From NCBI GenBank assembly GCA_900317715.1, contig ONHS01000032.1, positions 1 through 35,906 of the forward strand: 35,906 nt of DNA. Reading direction: 5' to 3'. The translations under genes were made by a program, and so were the position numbers. The notes under the pieces are model-generated. The model made no database searches, was not told the DNA's origin, and was given only the letters and a program-made list of their open reading frames with translations. Positions 7,184 through 15,189 of this stretch are shown here, piece after piece. Each line of letters begins with the position of its first letter. Position 1 is the stretch's first letter. This DNA is from an uncultured Bacteroidales bacterium. Its GTDB lineage: Bacteria; Bacteroidota; Bacteroidia; Bacteroidales; WCHB1-69.

Positions 7184-8401
7184 TTCGTTCAGAGAGAAAT
7201 GGCAAATAACATCTGTTTTTGAGCCTTCCCTTAGTTTTATTTGCAAAATAGATATTTATTTTTAACTAATAATTGTTAATTAATTTTCGACAAAACATTA
7301 TCAACGTATTGATTACCAAGTGAAAACAAGAATCTTTCAAAACCCCTTGACAAACGTGATTTCTTCTTGTATCTTTGCTGACGGAAAACAACAAATTGTG
7401 TCACCACTGATGTCACATTTATCAAAGTTTCATTTTCTGTTAGTTATGCCTATAATGGATGAACTAAAACGAAAGTTTTTATATCATGAAAGAAAACCAA
7501 ACAAATGAAATAAATGCCGTTGTGCTACATAATAGTCAGTCCGTATCGATTGCAGATATTCAGGCCCGTATCTACACTGTAGGGAACAAGCAGGTGATGA
7601 TTGATCGCGATTTGGCATTGCTTTACGGCGTGGAGAACCGTGCGTTGAAGCAGGCCGTGCGACGCAATTTGGATAAATTTCCCGACGATTTCATGTTCCG
7701 ATTGACCGAAAAAGAGTCTAATCAATTGATTTCCAGTGGGGTGTCACAAATTGTGATACCTCCTGGTTACAACACCGATGGCATTGATATGTTTGCCTTC
7801 ACCGAGCAGGAAGTTGCCATGCTGGCCACTGTGCTCAAGAGCCAAAGGGCCACCGACGTATGCATCTCCATTATGCGTGCCTTCGTGGCCATGCGGCGTT
7901 TTATCACCGCCAATGCCGGGCTGTTTCAACGTGTTGATGCCATAGAGCAACGGCAAATGAAGACGGAGCAGAAACTGGACGTTGTGTTAGACAAGATCGA
8001 GGAATTGTCGCCAACAGTAACAACCGAAGAACTGTTTGGTACGGGATGCGTGTGGAACGCCTACACCTTCCTGTGTGGCCTCGTGAGACGCGCCCAACGG
8101 CGCATAGTTCTGATTGACAACTTTGTGGACGAGCGTGCTCTTCTCCTGCTCGACAAGCGAGCCGCTGGTGTTGAATGCATTGTTCACACCCGCTTCAGCA
8201 AGCAGACAGAATTGGATTTTGAAAAGCATAACGAGCAGAATGCCGAAATCAAGAAGATTCAGCTTCCGCTGCATATCCACGACCGCTACCTGATTGTTGA
8301 CAACGAAGTGTGGTTGCTCGGAGCCTCTGCCAAAGACATGGGGCACGGTCTCTGCACCGTGATCAAGGTTGATTTCACTCCCGAAATGGTGTTGTCGCTG
8401 T
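7183..8401 (+). repeat. Right arm of ~1.2-kb inverted repeat (ORF6N gene plus promoter)
   Basis: Inverted relative to 1-1209. The inner border lies where integrase coding sequence stops making sense. The last matched base visible is about 8401, opposite the left edge of the window, so the true repeat may be longer. Together the arms enclose about 6 kb with the three leftward toxin cassettes and the integrase fragment. Confidence 0.85.
7347..7377 (+). promoter_or_regulatory. Bacteroidetes-type promoter of the ORF6N-Rhs fusion operon
   Basis: TTG (7347-7349, within TTGAC), 20 bp, then TATCTTTG (7370-7377). It is the counterpart of the left promoter. The surrounding putative operators have drifted: TCAACGTATTGA at 7301-7312 and a direct repeat of TGTCAC at 7399-7404 and 7411-7416. 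It could transcribe everything from 7486 to 13350, as the genes are closely spaced on one strand. Confidence 0.75.
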
Positions 8402-9366
8402 TTCCGGCCTATTGCTATGCATCGTCTGACGGGGAAGACGGGAAACGTGGTGGAATCCTTTCCTACCTGGCTTTAGCCCCTATCGGGGCAGGCGATATCG
8501 GTTCCCGCCCAACTGCTAACTACTCACTGCTAACTGCTAATTGGTCTTTCACCTTCTCCGCCAAAGAAAAGGACTCCGAAACCGGTTTATCTTACTTCGG
8601 CTCACGGTATTACAGCAGCGATTTGAGCATCTGGTTGAGCGTGGACCCACAGGCTGCGAAATATCCGTCGCTGTCGCCTTATGTGTATTGCGCGGACAAT
8701 CCTGTGAAATTAGTGGATCCGAATGGGGAGTATCTTGAAGTTGCTGACAATGATGACACGCACAACGACTTATTATCCATTGTTGGCAAAACGCATAGAG
8801 ATCGAGTTATATTCAACAAGGATGGATCTGTTTCTGTAAACATGGAGGGGTTGTCTCAAGAAGCCATAGACAAAGATATTGGCTTGTCTTTGATAAACGA
8901 TATGGTTAATTCTGATTACAAATACTATTTTGAAACATCTGATGAAGCATTTATATGCGATGAAAGTGGAGCAAGATGTACTAGACTTACAGCATGTGAT
9001 CTCAACAAGGGCGTGACAAACGCTTCACGTTATGGTACTGATTCAAACGGAGGTTATCGTGATTTACCCATGGCAGGTTTTGATGGTCAAGTGGTAATTG
9101 CAAAATCGGGAAGATTCACACTATATGGGAAAGATGTGCGAAAAAATATCGTTTTCCATGAGCTGGAAGAAAATTATTTGAGAACAGATAAAAAAATGAA
9201 CTATCAAGGCGGTGTCGGGATTGGAGCACATAGGACAGCTGCCCGAATAGAAAACAACGCATGGGGGAATTTTGCCGGCCAAGGTGATTACACGCCACCC
9301 GAAATCCCGCAACTTAGGTCTTATGAGAGTTTTATGAATTATAAAAACTATGGGAAGTACAAATAA
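7486..9366 (+). CDS. ORF6N-domain regulator fused to an Rhs tip with HELxE toxin domain
   Basis: One 626-codon frame with four parts. Residues ~18-110 are an ORF6N-like DNA-binding domain (MIDRDLALLYGVENRALKQA, FTEQEVAMLATVL). Residues ~111-305 are the shared C-terminal region with degenerate PLD-like HDRYLIVDNEVWLLGAS (His265). Residues ~306-354 are a linker that looks like intergenic filler read in frame (PTANYSLLTANW). From ~355 come the Rhs core (to DPNGEY) and a toxin domain with FHELEENY (His558) and AHRTAARIE (His582), resembling the 5643-6470 toxin. No stop separates the parts. This would make a toxin tip a C-terminal extension of a DNA-binding protein, unlike the usual secreted Rhs carrier. 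A sequencing error removing a stop cannot be excluded. Confidence 0.75.
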   Translation: MKENQTNEINAVVLHNSQSVSIADIQARIYTVGNKQVMIDRDLALLYGVENRALKQAVRRNLDKFPDDFMFRLTEKESNQLISSGVSQIVIPPGYNTDGIDMFAFTEQEVAMLATVLKSQRATDVCISIMRAFVAMRRFITANAGLFQRVDAIEQRQMKTEQKLDVVLDKIEELSPTVTTEELFGTGCVWNAYTFLCGLVRRAQRRIVLIDNFVDERALLLLDKRAAGVECIVHTRFSKQTELDFEKHNEQNAEIKKIQLPLHIHDRYLIVDNEVWLLGASAKDMGHGLCTVIKVDFTPEMVLSLFPAYCYASSDGEDGKRGGILSYLALAPIGAGDIGSRPTANYSLLTANWSFTFSAKEKDSETGLSYFGSRYYSSDLSIWLSVDPQAAKYPSLSPYVYCADNPVKLVDPNGEYLEVADNDDTHNDLLSIVGKTHRDRVIFNKDGSVSVNMEGLSQEAIDKDIGLSLINDMVNSDYKYYFETSDEAFICDESGARCTRLTACDLNKGVTNASRYGTDSNGGYRDLPMAGFDGQVVIAKSGRFTLYGKDVRKNIVFHELEENYLRTDKKMNYQGGVGIGAHRTAARIENNAWGNFAGQGDYTPPEIPQLRSYESFMNYKNYGKYK

Positions 9367-10060
9367 TACGAAATTATACCATATTGTTTTGCTCTCATGC
9401 TTTTTCATTCTGACTTTTCAGTTATTTGGTCAGAGCGGAAATGCGGTTCTTCCTTTGCCCACGCAAAAGTATAGGATGAATGTTCCCGTAGTGTTCCACG
9501 ACGAAATAAAGGGAATTCAAAAAGTCACCGATGAATTGTACTATCAGATTGAAATAGCTGAACGAAGCAGGAAAAAAATCATACCAATAACAGGTTACGA
9601 AAATGCTCGTAATGCTTACCATGCATCTTTTGCGATTTCTATAGAAGATATTTGCTGTAAAACAAGTTCATATCAGTTGATTTTTCTAAACAATGCCAAT
9701 GATTCATCCTTTGAGATAGGTGTGCGGTGTTATACGGATATTCAAAGGTATTTAGGTACGGAGGAATATGCAAAATCTTTGCAAGGGAAATGTTTGTCCT
9801 CGTGCGGTGAAATTCAAATCGGGAATGATTCAATATTTACGTTTCTTTATGAAATTCCTGTTAATGTACGTGTTGCAAAGTTAAATAAGGTAAGGAGTCG
9901 CTATGTCATGTCTCCCATAGCCACAGATATGGACGACTGCGGTTTTTTTATCCTAACTGTCCCCAAAAACGAAGAAAGTATATTTGCATTTTATAATAAT
10001 TCAAATTATATTTGTTTGATACGTTTTAGCTCAAGTAGTTTTGTCTCAACAGTGCAATAA
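9350..10060 (+). CDS. Putative secreted immunity protein of the ORF6N-Rhs fusion cassette
   Basis: A 236-residue protein whose ATG lies inside the last codons of the toxin gene (17-bp overlap), implying coupled translation. It has a signal peptide (LYHIVLLSCFFILTFQLFGQ, cleavage near residue 28). The mature part is Asn/Ser-rich with several Cys and no family I recognise. It is similar in size and export to the partner of the other HELxE toxin (4912-5661). The immunity role is inferred from position. Confidence 0.7.
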   Translation: MGSTNNTKLYHIVLLSCFFILTFQLFGQSGNAVLPLPTQKYRMNVPVVFHDEIKGIQKVTDELYYQIEIAERSRKKIIPITGYENARNAYHASFAISIEDICCKTSSYQLIFLNNANDSSFEIGVRCYTDIQRYLGTEEYAKSLQGKCLSSCGEIQIGNDSIFTFLYEIPVNVRVAKLNKVRSRYVMSPIATDMDDCGFFILTVPKNEESIFAFYNNSNYICLIRFSSSSFVSTVQ

Positions 10061-10089
10061 TAGTCCTAAGCCCATCGATGAAGAAACAT

Positions 10090-10532
10090 TACCCATACCA
10101 CCCTCCGTTTCCGCAGTCATTCTCAGCCCTCGTTAATCTATACCGTCCGCAAGACGCATACTATTGCCGTGCAACAATTGCAAGGACACACTTAGCTACT
10201 ACGCGCAGATACGCGCGATACGCGGAGGCCACAACATCCCCGGTTCCCGATGGAGGTTCCGCCACTCACTGCGTTCGCGGCAGAATGACGGTTGTCGCCC
10301 GTACGGAGGCAAAAGGGGAATATGGGCGGCAGGGAGCGCGGTGGGATTACGTGGCGCGGTGCGTGCCGCCCATATTCCCTTCCCCTGCCGCAACGGCGCG
10401 TACGTCATTCCGCCACACCCCAACATGTCCGTGGCCACGGCAGACCGCAACCGTGTGGCGGAATCTCCAACAAAACCGCCAGCACACTCGTATTCACTAT
10501 TCATCATTCATCATTCATCATTCTTCATTGTC
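10090..10532 (+). repeat. Cassette linker repeat (copy 2) with an internal ~140-bp inverted repeat
   Basis: The stretch between immunity gene and next Rhs core is open in frame but looks non-coding. It holds the GATACGCGGAG block (10201-10227), CGGTTCCCGATGGAGGTTCC, and TTCATCATTCATCATTC filler abutting the core, as in copy 1. Unique to this copy is an imperfect palindrome from 10277 to 10414. Its inner arms are a perfect 16-mer, GGGAATATGGGCGGCA at 10316-10331 and its complement at 10364-10379; outer arms match around GAATGACG. It could form a long hairpin in the operon transcript. Confidence 0.65.
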
Positions 10533-11199
10533 TTTCACCTTCTCCGCCAAAGAAAAGGACTCCGAAACCGGCTTAAGCTACTTCGGCTCACGGTATTACA
10601 GCAGCGATTGAGAGGACGAGTGGGAAGTGAACGAAGCCGGCTATATTCGATGTATTCATAATGACAAACCTGATCGATTGTATGCTGTATATGGTTCAGG
10701 AGAAGAAGATTGGGGAGAACGAAGATTAGATGTAAAGCCTCTTGATGTTGATGAATCTATTATGAAGACAATGGGCAACCCTGGCAAATCCACCACTTTC
10801 TCGGCTCAGAATAAGAGAGAAAAAATGAATGAGTTATTTAACTTTTTTGCCGACAACACCGATGTGGAATGGACGCAATTATGCACGCATGACAATTATG
10901 GGAACGAATATGATTTTATTGTGACAAGTCATGATAATGTAGCTACGGAATTACCGTCTATTTACACGGTTGTAATTTTCAACAACGCCCAAGACGGTCT
11001 TTTTGATATATTTAAACATAGCCACCCAAAACATTATACAGGTGATAATTATTATCATAAAAGCATTTATCCATATACTAGCCATATTGCATCTGGAGGA
11101 GATATGAAGACCAAAGCAAAAATTGAACAAGCGAACGGCTTTGTCAGACGACAACCAATGTTTATATTAAGAAATGGAGGTCTTAATTATGAATACTAA
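10533..11199 (+). pseudogene. Broken Rhs tip with JAB/JAMM-like toxin domain
   Basis: The core starts normally (FTFSAKEKD to GSRYYSSD) but is cut at 10608 and followed by TGA (10609-10611). The same frame then continues as EDEWEVNEAGYIRCIHND, the usual sequence after a core end, so roughly 110 bp of core were lost and an in-frame stop created. The toxin domain could still start at the internal ATG at 10627 (190 codons). It ends with FKHSHPKHY (His131, His133 from that ATG) and SGGDM (Ser156, Asp159), the HxH...SxxD pattern of JAB1/MPN metallopeptidases, found as 'JAB-like toxin' domains in Rhs tips. The immunity gene downstream is intact, so this may be a kept-immunity, lost-toxin state. Confidence 0.7.
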
Positions 11200-11845
11200 T
11201 AAGGTTTTGTGTTGTATGACGTTTCTTGTCTTGTTTCTTGCGACAGATTTAAAAGGACAAAGAGGTATTCCTGCTCTATTCCCCGATACAATTTCTTTTC
11301 AGAATCTTTCCATTTGTAATGAAAGCATCGTCCCTGTGTTAAAGTGCATTGACAGTTGCTGGGCATGTTCCTCTTTTTCAGATATTTTTTCTTATGCAAC
11401 TATGACACCACATAAAGATACAACGAGTGGGATATTATGGAATATAACCATAGAACAGTTATACGATTATTCTGTGTTCACAGTGAATATGTTTCCAGGA
11501 TTTTGGTGTCCTTTTTTTGCTAATGGTCTCATTGTTTTTAATAATCGCCGAATAATAGTTGGCGTTTTACATGACTCGTCGGCTCGTAAAGAAAATCCTG
11601 ACAGTCGATCAATAGTGGACCATTTTTTTTGTTATAACACTGACACGACCTCCATTACTCGTAGTTCAATTGAAAGAATAATATCAGAATCCGAATATAT
11701 CTATCGAACAGACACTTTGAAAAGTGACTATGGCATTCCTGAAAGAACCATATACAGTTCTTATCCAATTATTAAATTTGATGTTTTAGACTCTAATGGT
11801 ATATTTACAATTCTTGGGGACATAAAACCTATTTATCTTTATTAA
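11189..11845 (+). CDS. Putative secreted immunity protein of the JAB-like cassette
   Basis: I choose the ATG at 11189 (MNTNKVLCCMTFLVLFLATD) over an upstream one at 11174. It gives a proper signal peptide and has GGAGG at 11176-11180, eight bases ahead, unusual in a Bacteroidales gene and fully inside the toxin 3' end. The start overlaps the toxin stop by 11 bp. About 218 residues with scattered Cys and no family I recognise; mature protein is likely periplasmic. Role inferred from position. Confidence 0.7.
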   Translation: MNTNKVLCCMTFLVLFLATDLKGQRGIPALFPDTISFQNLSICNESIVPVLKCIDSCWACSSFSDIFSYATMTPHKDTTSGILWNITIEQLYDYSVFTVNMFPGFWCPFFANGLIVFNNRRIIVGVLHDSSARKENPDSRSIVDHFFCYNTDTTSITRSSIERIISESEYIYRTDTLKSDYGIPERTIYSSYPIIKFDVLDSNGIFTILGDIKPIYLY

Positions 11846-11875
11846 ATCAAGCCATCTTCCTTCAAAACCCTGCCA

Positions 11876-12067
11876 ATGACCCGCCCCCACCCATATCGCC
11901 CTCCGCTCCCGCCGCCGCCCGCAGCCCTCATACGTGTAGATACGTGTGATACGCGGAGCTATACCTTCCGCGAAACGCGCACGGCCACCACGCAACATCT
12001 GCGGGGACGCAGATGGCTCCATACCTCCGCAACCGCTCACTGGACACAATTCACTGCTTACTGGACT
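11876..12067 (+). repeat. Cassette linker repeat (copy 3)
   Basis: Contains a Pro-coding C-rich stretch, the block ACGTGTAGATACGTGTGATA followed by CGCGGAG (11932-11958), and simple filler CACTGGACACAATTCACTGC before the core. It is open in frame with the downstream tip, but its codons give a low-complexity peptide unlike any protein. Confidence 0.6.
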
Positions 12068-12907
12068 TACACGTTCTCCGCCAAAGAACGCGACCCGGAA
12101 ACCGGTTTAAGTTACTTTGGCTCACGCTATTACAGCAGCGATTTGAGCATCTGGCTGAGCGTGGACCCGATGAGTGACAAATATGCATCGCTGTCGCCGT
12201 ATGTGTATTGCGCGAATAATCCGGTGAAACTCACCGATCCCGACGGAAGATGGATTCCCGGATTGGATGAAGACTACAACATCACTGTCACCAAAGAAGA
12301 AGGTGATGATTTCAACTCTTTTAAGGAATTCATGGGGCCAGGTTATAGCGATGAAGAAATTCAAAGCATGTTTAATGACTTGCAAGGAGATAAAATTAAT
12401 TTGACTAAATCCCACGGCGGTGTCTTTCAACTTATGACGAATGCTTTGAACAACGCATATGGTGATCCGGAATTTATGGATGCAGACAATTATAACTGTT
12501 GGGGAGCTGCACTTAGTCTAACAAGTGGATATGAGCTGATTAAAAGGACTTCATATACGTCGGGGTCAGGAATAAACACCGAAGATAAATTTGATGAATT
12601 GCTAACAAAATTCTATACACAAATTTCACCAGAAATGGCTTCGGTTGGAAAGACAGTACTAAGATATGGTTATACCCCCGATGTTGCAAAACATGCAGCA
12701 ATCTATATGGGCAAAGATAGAAGTGGGAACGAATACGTTTTCACAAAAAACGGATGGGGAATACCGCCTGCAATTTCAACAGTTGAAAGTATGTTAGCCC
12801 CTGGTGGTTATGGTGTCAACTGCAGTATTGGCTCCGAAAACGACAACAGCTGCTACGGAAACGGTTATTACAACAGGAACACTTCTTCGAAACAACTTAA
12901 AAGATGA
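11876..12907 (+). CDS. Orphan Rhs tip with Cys-His (papain/NlpC-like) toxin domain
   Basis: The frame has 343 codons, but the first ~64 are linker repeat, so the true start is uncertain. Recognisable protein begins at 12068 (TYTFSAKERDPETGLSYF) and the core ends at DPDGRW. The ~220-residue toxin domain has NCWGAALSL (Cys208) and KHAAIYMGKDRSGNEYVF (His273), resembling the Cys-His pair of papain-fold NlpC/P60-type amidases or peptidases. It is a relative of the 2634-3497 tip, with a longer segment around the Cys. Expression probably depends on readthrough from 7347-7377 or on recombination with a full-length Rhs gene elsewhere. Confidence 0.7.
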   Translation: MTRPHPYRPPLPPPPAALIRVDTCDTRSYTFRETRTATTQHLRGRRWLHTSATAHWTQFTAYWTYTFSAKERDPETGLSYFGSRYYSSDLSIWLSVDPMSDKYASLSPYVYCANNPVKLTDPDGRWIPGLDEDYNITVTKEEGDDFNSFKEFMGPGYSDEEIQSMFNDLQGDKINLTKSHGGVFQLMTNALNNAYGDPEFMDADNYNCWGAALSLTSGYELIKRTSYTSGSGINTEDKFDELLTKFYTQISPEMASVGKTVLRYGYTPDVAKHAAIYMGKDRSGNEYVFTKNGWGIPPAISTVESMLAPGGYGVNCSIGSENDNSCYGNGYYNRNTSSKQLKR

Positions 12908-13350
12908 AAAAATTATTACTATCTGTTTTCCTTGCTTCCTTTTTTCTTATGGGCTTCAGTCAGGACAACCCTATTCTTAAATACGTCACGGATTGTGACA
13001 CGACCTATATATACGACAAAGATATTCAGACATCAAAAAAAGGTTTTCAATCATTTAAAATCTGTTTACAGGGAGGAATTCAAAAAACGCTGTCAGAGAA
13101 CAATTGTCATTCTGGACAATTGTTCTATTTCAAAGATAATAATTGGATTTTACTAGAACCTCAACCTATCAGGTCGGAGACTCTGCCCAACGGCTATTAT
13201 TATTGGGTTTTAGAAAACGGAACTTTTATCAATGATGATGGTTGCATAAGGCTGGGGTACTATTCCAGAAAAAAAACAAAGCGAATGCAAGCCGCAGAAC
13301 GAAGATATCGTCGAAAAGTGGACAGAATATTCGGTGCTCCTCCGTTTTAG
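12904..13350 (+). CDS. Putative secreted immunity protein of the right Cys-His cassette
   Basis: Starts in the ATGA overlap with the toxin stop, so translation is likely coupled. A 148-residue protein with a clear signal peptide (MKKLLLSVFLASFFLMGFSQ) and a small mature domain. It ends in a basic tail (RKKTKRMQAAERRYRRKVDR). No family recognised. Last gene of the rightward cassette series. Immunity role is inferred from position. Confidence 0.7.
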   Translation: MKKLLLSVFLASFFLMGFSQDNPILKYVTDCDTTYIYDKDIQTSKKGFQSFKICLQGGIQKTLSENNCHSGQLFYFKDNNWILLEPQPIRSETLPNGYYYWVLENGTFINDDGCIRLGYYSRKKTKRMQAAERRYRRKVDRIFGAPPF

Positions 13351-13388
13351 ATTCCGATTTAATGTCTCCTAACAAGATAGAAATTTTG

Positions 13389-13528
13389 TATTTTTGCCCC
13401 ATCAAAAGCCGTATGCCCGCCACCCTCACATATAGCCCGCCGCTACCGCAGAGCCCCACGAAATATTTGCGGACATTTACGTGCAGATATGCGAGATACG
13501 CGGAGCCACTCCCGTGATACGCGGAGCT
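13389..13528 (+). repeat. Cassette linker repeat (copy 4), right end of the Rhs island
   Basis: Carries CACATATAGCCCGC (near 13428), the GATACGCGGAG block (13479-13505) and a second partial GATACGCGGAG (13511-13528), but no core follows. A -7-like TATTTTTG at 13389-13396 has no gene downstream on its strand. The next gene is on the opposite strand and ends at 13548, so this is taken as the island border. Confidence 0.6.
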
Positions 13529-13547
13529 ACAGCACAATTGTGAAGTG

Positions 13548-15188
13548 TCACAATCCAATTCTTACCCGCCGCAAGTCCAGCATGTTGACCGGATTGGTGC
13601 CTAAGCCTTGGATGTTTTTGCGGGCGAAGCGCACCACTTTGTCGTAATACAGGATTACGAAGGGCGCCTCTGCCACCAAGAGGGAATCCATCTTTACATA
13701 ATATTCCGTGCGCAGCGAGTCATCTGTGCAACGTTGTGATTTTTCATATAGTTGGTCGAATTTTGGGTTTACATAGTGCGTGTAGTTGGAACCTGCCGGC
13801 TGTAGGTTTTTAGAATAGAAGAGCGACATCTGGTTCTCGGCATCAGGGTAGTCGCAAATCCATGAAGCACGGAAGAACGGCAGCTGATAACTCCGCATCA
13901 TCTCGCGTTGCTGCGCCGCCTGCGCCACATCCAACTTCAAGGTAATGCCGATTTGCTCCAGCTCATGCTGGATATACTGACATAAATCCGCATATTGCGC
14001 TGATACGGTGAGCGTTATGGCAGGAAGCCCTTTGCCGTTGGGATACCCGGCTTCCGCCAATAACTGCAAGGCTTTCTGAGGATGGTAGTCATAACCGCCC
14101 GTGCGCTCGGGCTGGTAAGAAGGCATTCCACGCGGCACAAAACCCGCCGTGCCCGCATAACCCATGTCGTTGCGCAGATATTTCATCATCTTGCTTCGGT
14201 CGAAACCGTAATTGATGGCCTGCCGTATCCGTCTGTCTTTCAACGGATTGTTCTTGTCTGTAGGTTTCAGGTTGAATCCCAAATACTCCGTGTTGAGGTA
14301 AGGACCTGTGATCAATTGGATTTTGTCGGCATATTCGGGATTCAGGTGACCGTCTTTGGTCAGCAACGCATCTTTGTAACTCGGGTCAATGCCGGACATG
14401 AAATCCAGCGAACCCTTCATAAATTCCATGAACACAGACTGTTTATCCACGATAAAGGAGATGGCAACGGCGTCAATGTAAGGCAGTTGTACACCTGCAG
14501 AATCCTTCTCAAAGTAGTAAGGATTTTTGCGCATCACCAATTTAACCCCCTCTTCCCAAATCTGCATTTGAAACGGGCCGGTACCGACGGGATATTTTCG
14601 ATAATCTTTGCCATAGTGCTCCACCACTTCATGCGGCACCACCGAACAATATTTCATGGTCAAGATGCCGAGAAATGGCGGGAAAGGATCTGTAAGTTCG
14701 ATTTGTAATACAGTGTCGTTCAAAGCTTTAAAAGCAGGGTTGCCTTGCTTATCCCGTTTCACCTTTTGGAAAATCCATGCGCCGGGCGAGGCCACTTCCG
14801 AACTGACAATGCGACTCAAACTATAGACAAAATCCGCTGCCGTTACGTAGCGCGGTTTCTCAAAGGGGAAAAAGTCGGTCTGATGGAAGCGCACGTCGTT
14901 CCGCAGGATGAAGGTGTAGGTCTTGCCATCTTCTGAAATGGTCCAGCTTTTCGCAATGGCCGGCACCACTTGCAAGTTTTCATCCATGTCAACCAATCCG
15001 TTATAAAGCTGATTACACGGCCATATCGTGGATTGTCCAGAGGCATACGCAGGGTCCAGCGACAGGATGCCTGCTGATTCGTTGTAATGGAAAATTTGCT
15101 TGTCCGGATGACTATACTTGTTTTTGCAAGAAGCAAGCAAAATAATGATGGTCAATAAAATAGCACATTTTGAACAATGCAATCTCAT
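13548..15188 (-). CDS. Oligopeptide-binding lipoprotein of an ABC transporter (OppA/DppA type)
   Basis: A 546-residue member of the solute-binding protein family 5. It has a lipoprotein signal (LLTIIILLASC, Cys near 21) and characteristic stretches SAGILSLDPAYASGQSTIWP, PAIAKSWTISEDGKTYTFIL and RRIRQAINYGFDRSKM. It would bind peptides, possibly cell-wall peptides, at the outer face of the cytoplasmic membrane. No permease or ATPase genes are adjacent. It is the last gene of the ddl-led operon, starting one base after the M23 peptidase gene ends, consistent with muropeptide recycling (inference). Confidence 0.9.
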   Translation of the reverse strand: MRLHCSKCAILLTIIILLASCKNKYSHPDKQIFHYNESAGILSLDPAYASGQSTIWPCNQLYNGLVDMDENLQVVPAIAKSWTISEDGKTYTFILRNDVRFHQTDFFPFEKPRYVTAADFVYSLSRIVSSEVASPGAWIFQKVKRDKQGNPAFKALNDTVLQIELTDPFPPFLGILTMKYCSVVPHEVVEHYGKDYRKYPVGTGPFQMQIWEEGVKLVMRKNPYYFEKDSAGVQLPYIDAVAISFIVDKQSVFMEFMKGSLDFMSGIDPSYKDALLTKDGHLNPEYADKIQLITGPYLNTEYLGFNLKPTDKNNPLKDRRIRQAINYGFDRSKMMKYLRNDMGYAGTAGFVPRGMPSYQPERTGGYDYHPQKALQLLAEAGYPNGKGLPAITLTVSAQYADLCQYIQHELEQIGITLKLDVAQAAQQREMMRSYQLPFFRASWICDYPDAENQMSLFYSKNLQPAGSNYTHYVNPKFDQLYEKSQRCTDDSLRTEYYVKMDSLLVAEAPFVILYYDKVVRFARKNIQGLGTNPVNMLDLRRVRIGL

Positions 15189-15189
15189 A

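Noticed and set aside
10078..10532. Possible N-terminal protein part before the JAB cassette core
   Set aside because: Low-complexity peptide from a repeated GC-rich linker with a large palindrome; no protein family resemblance.
1210..12249. Rhs cores as insertion sequences
   Set aside because: They have no terminal inverted repeats, transposase or target duplications; similarity is protein-coding core sequence.
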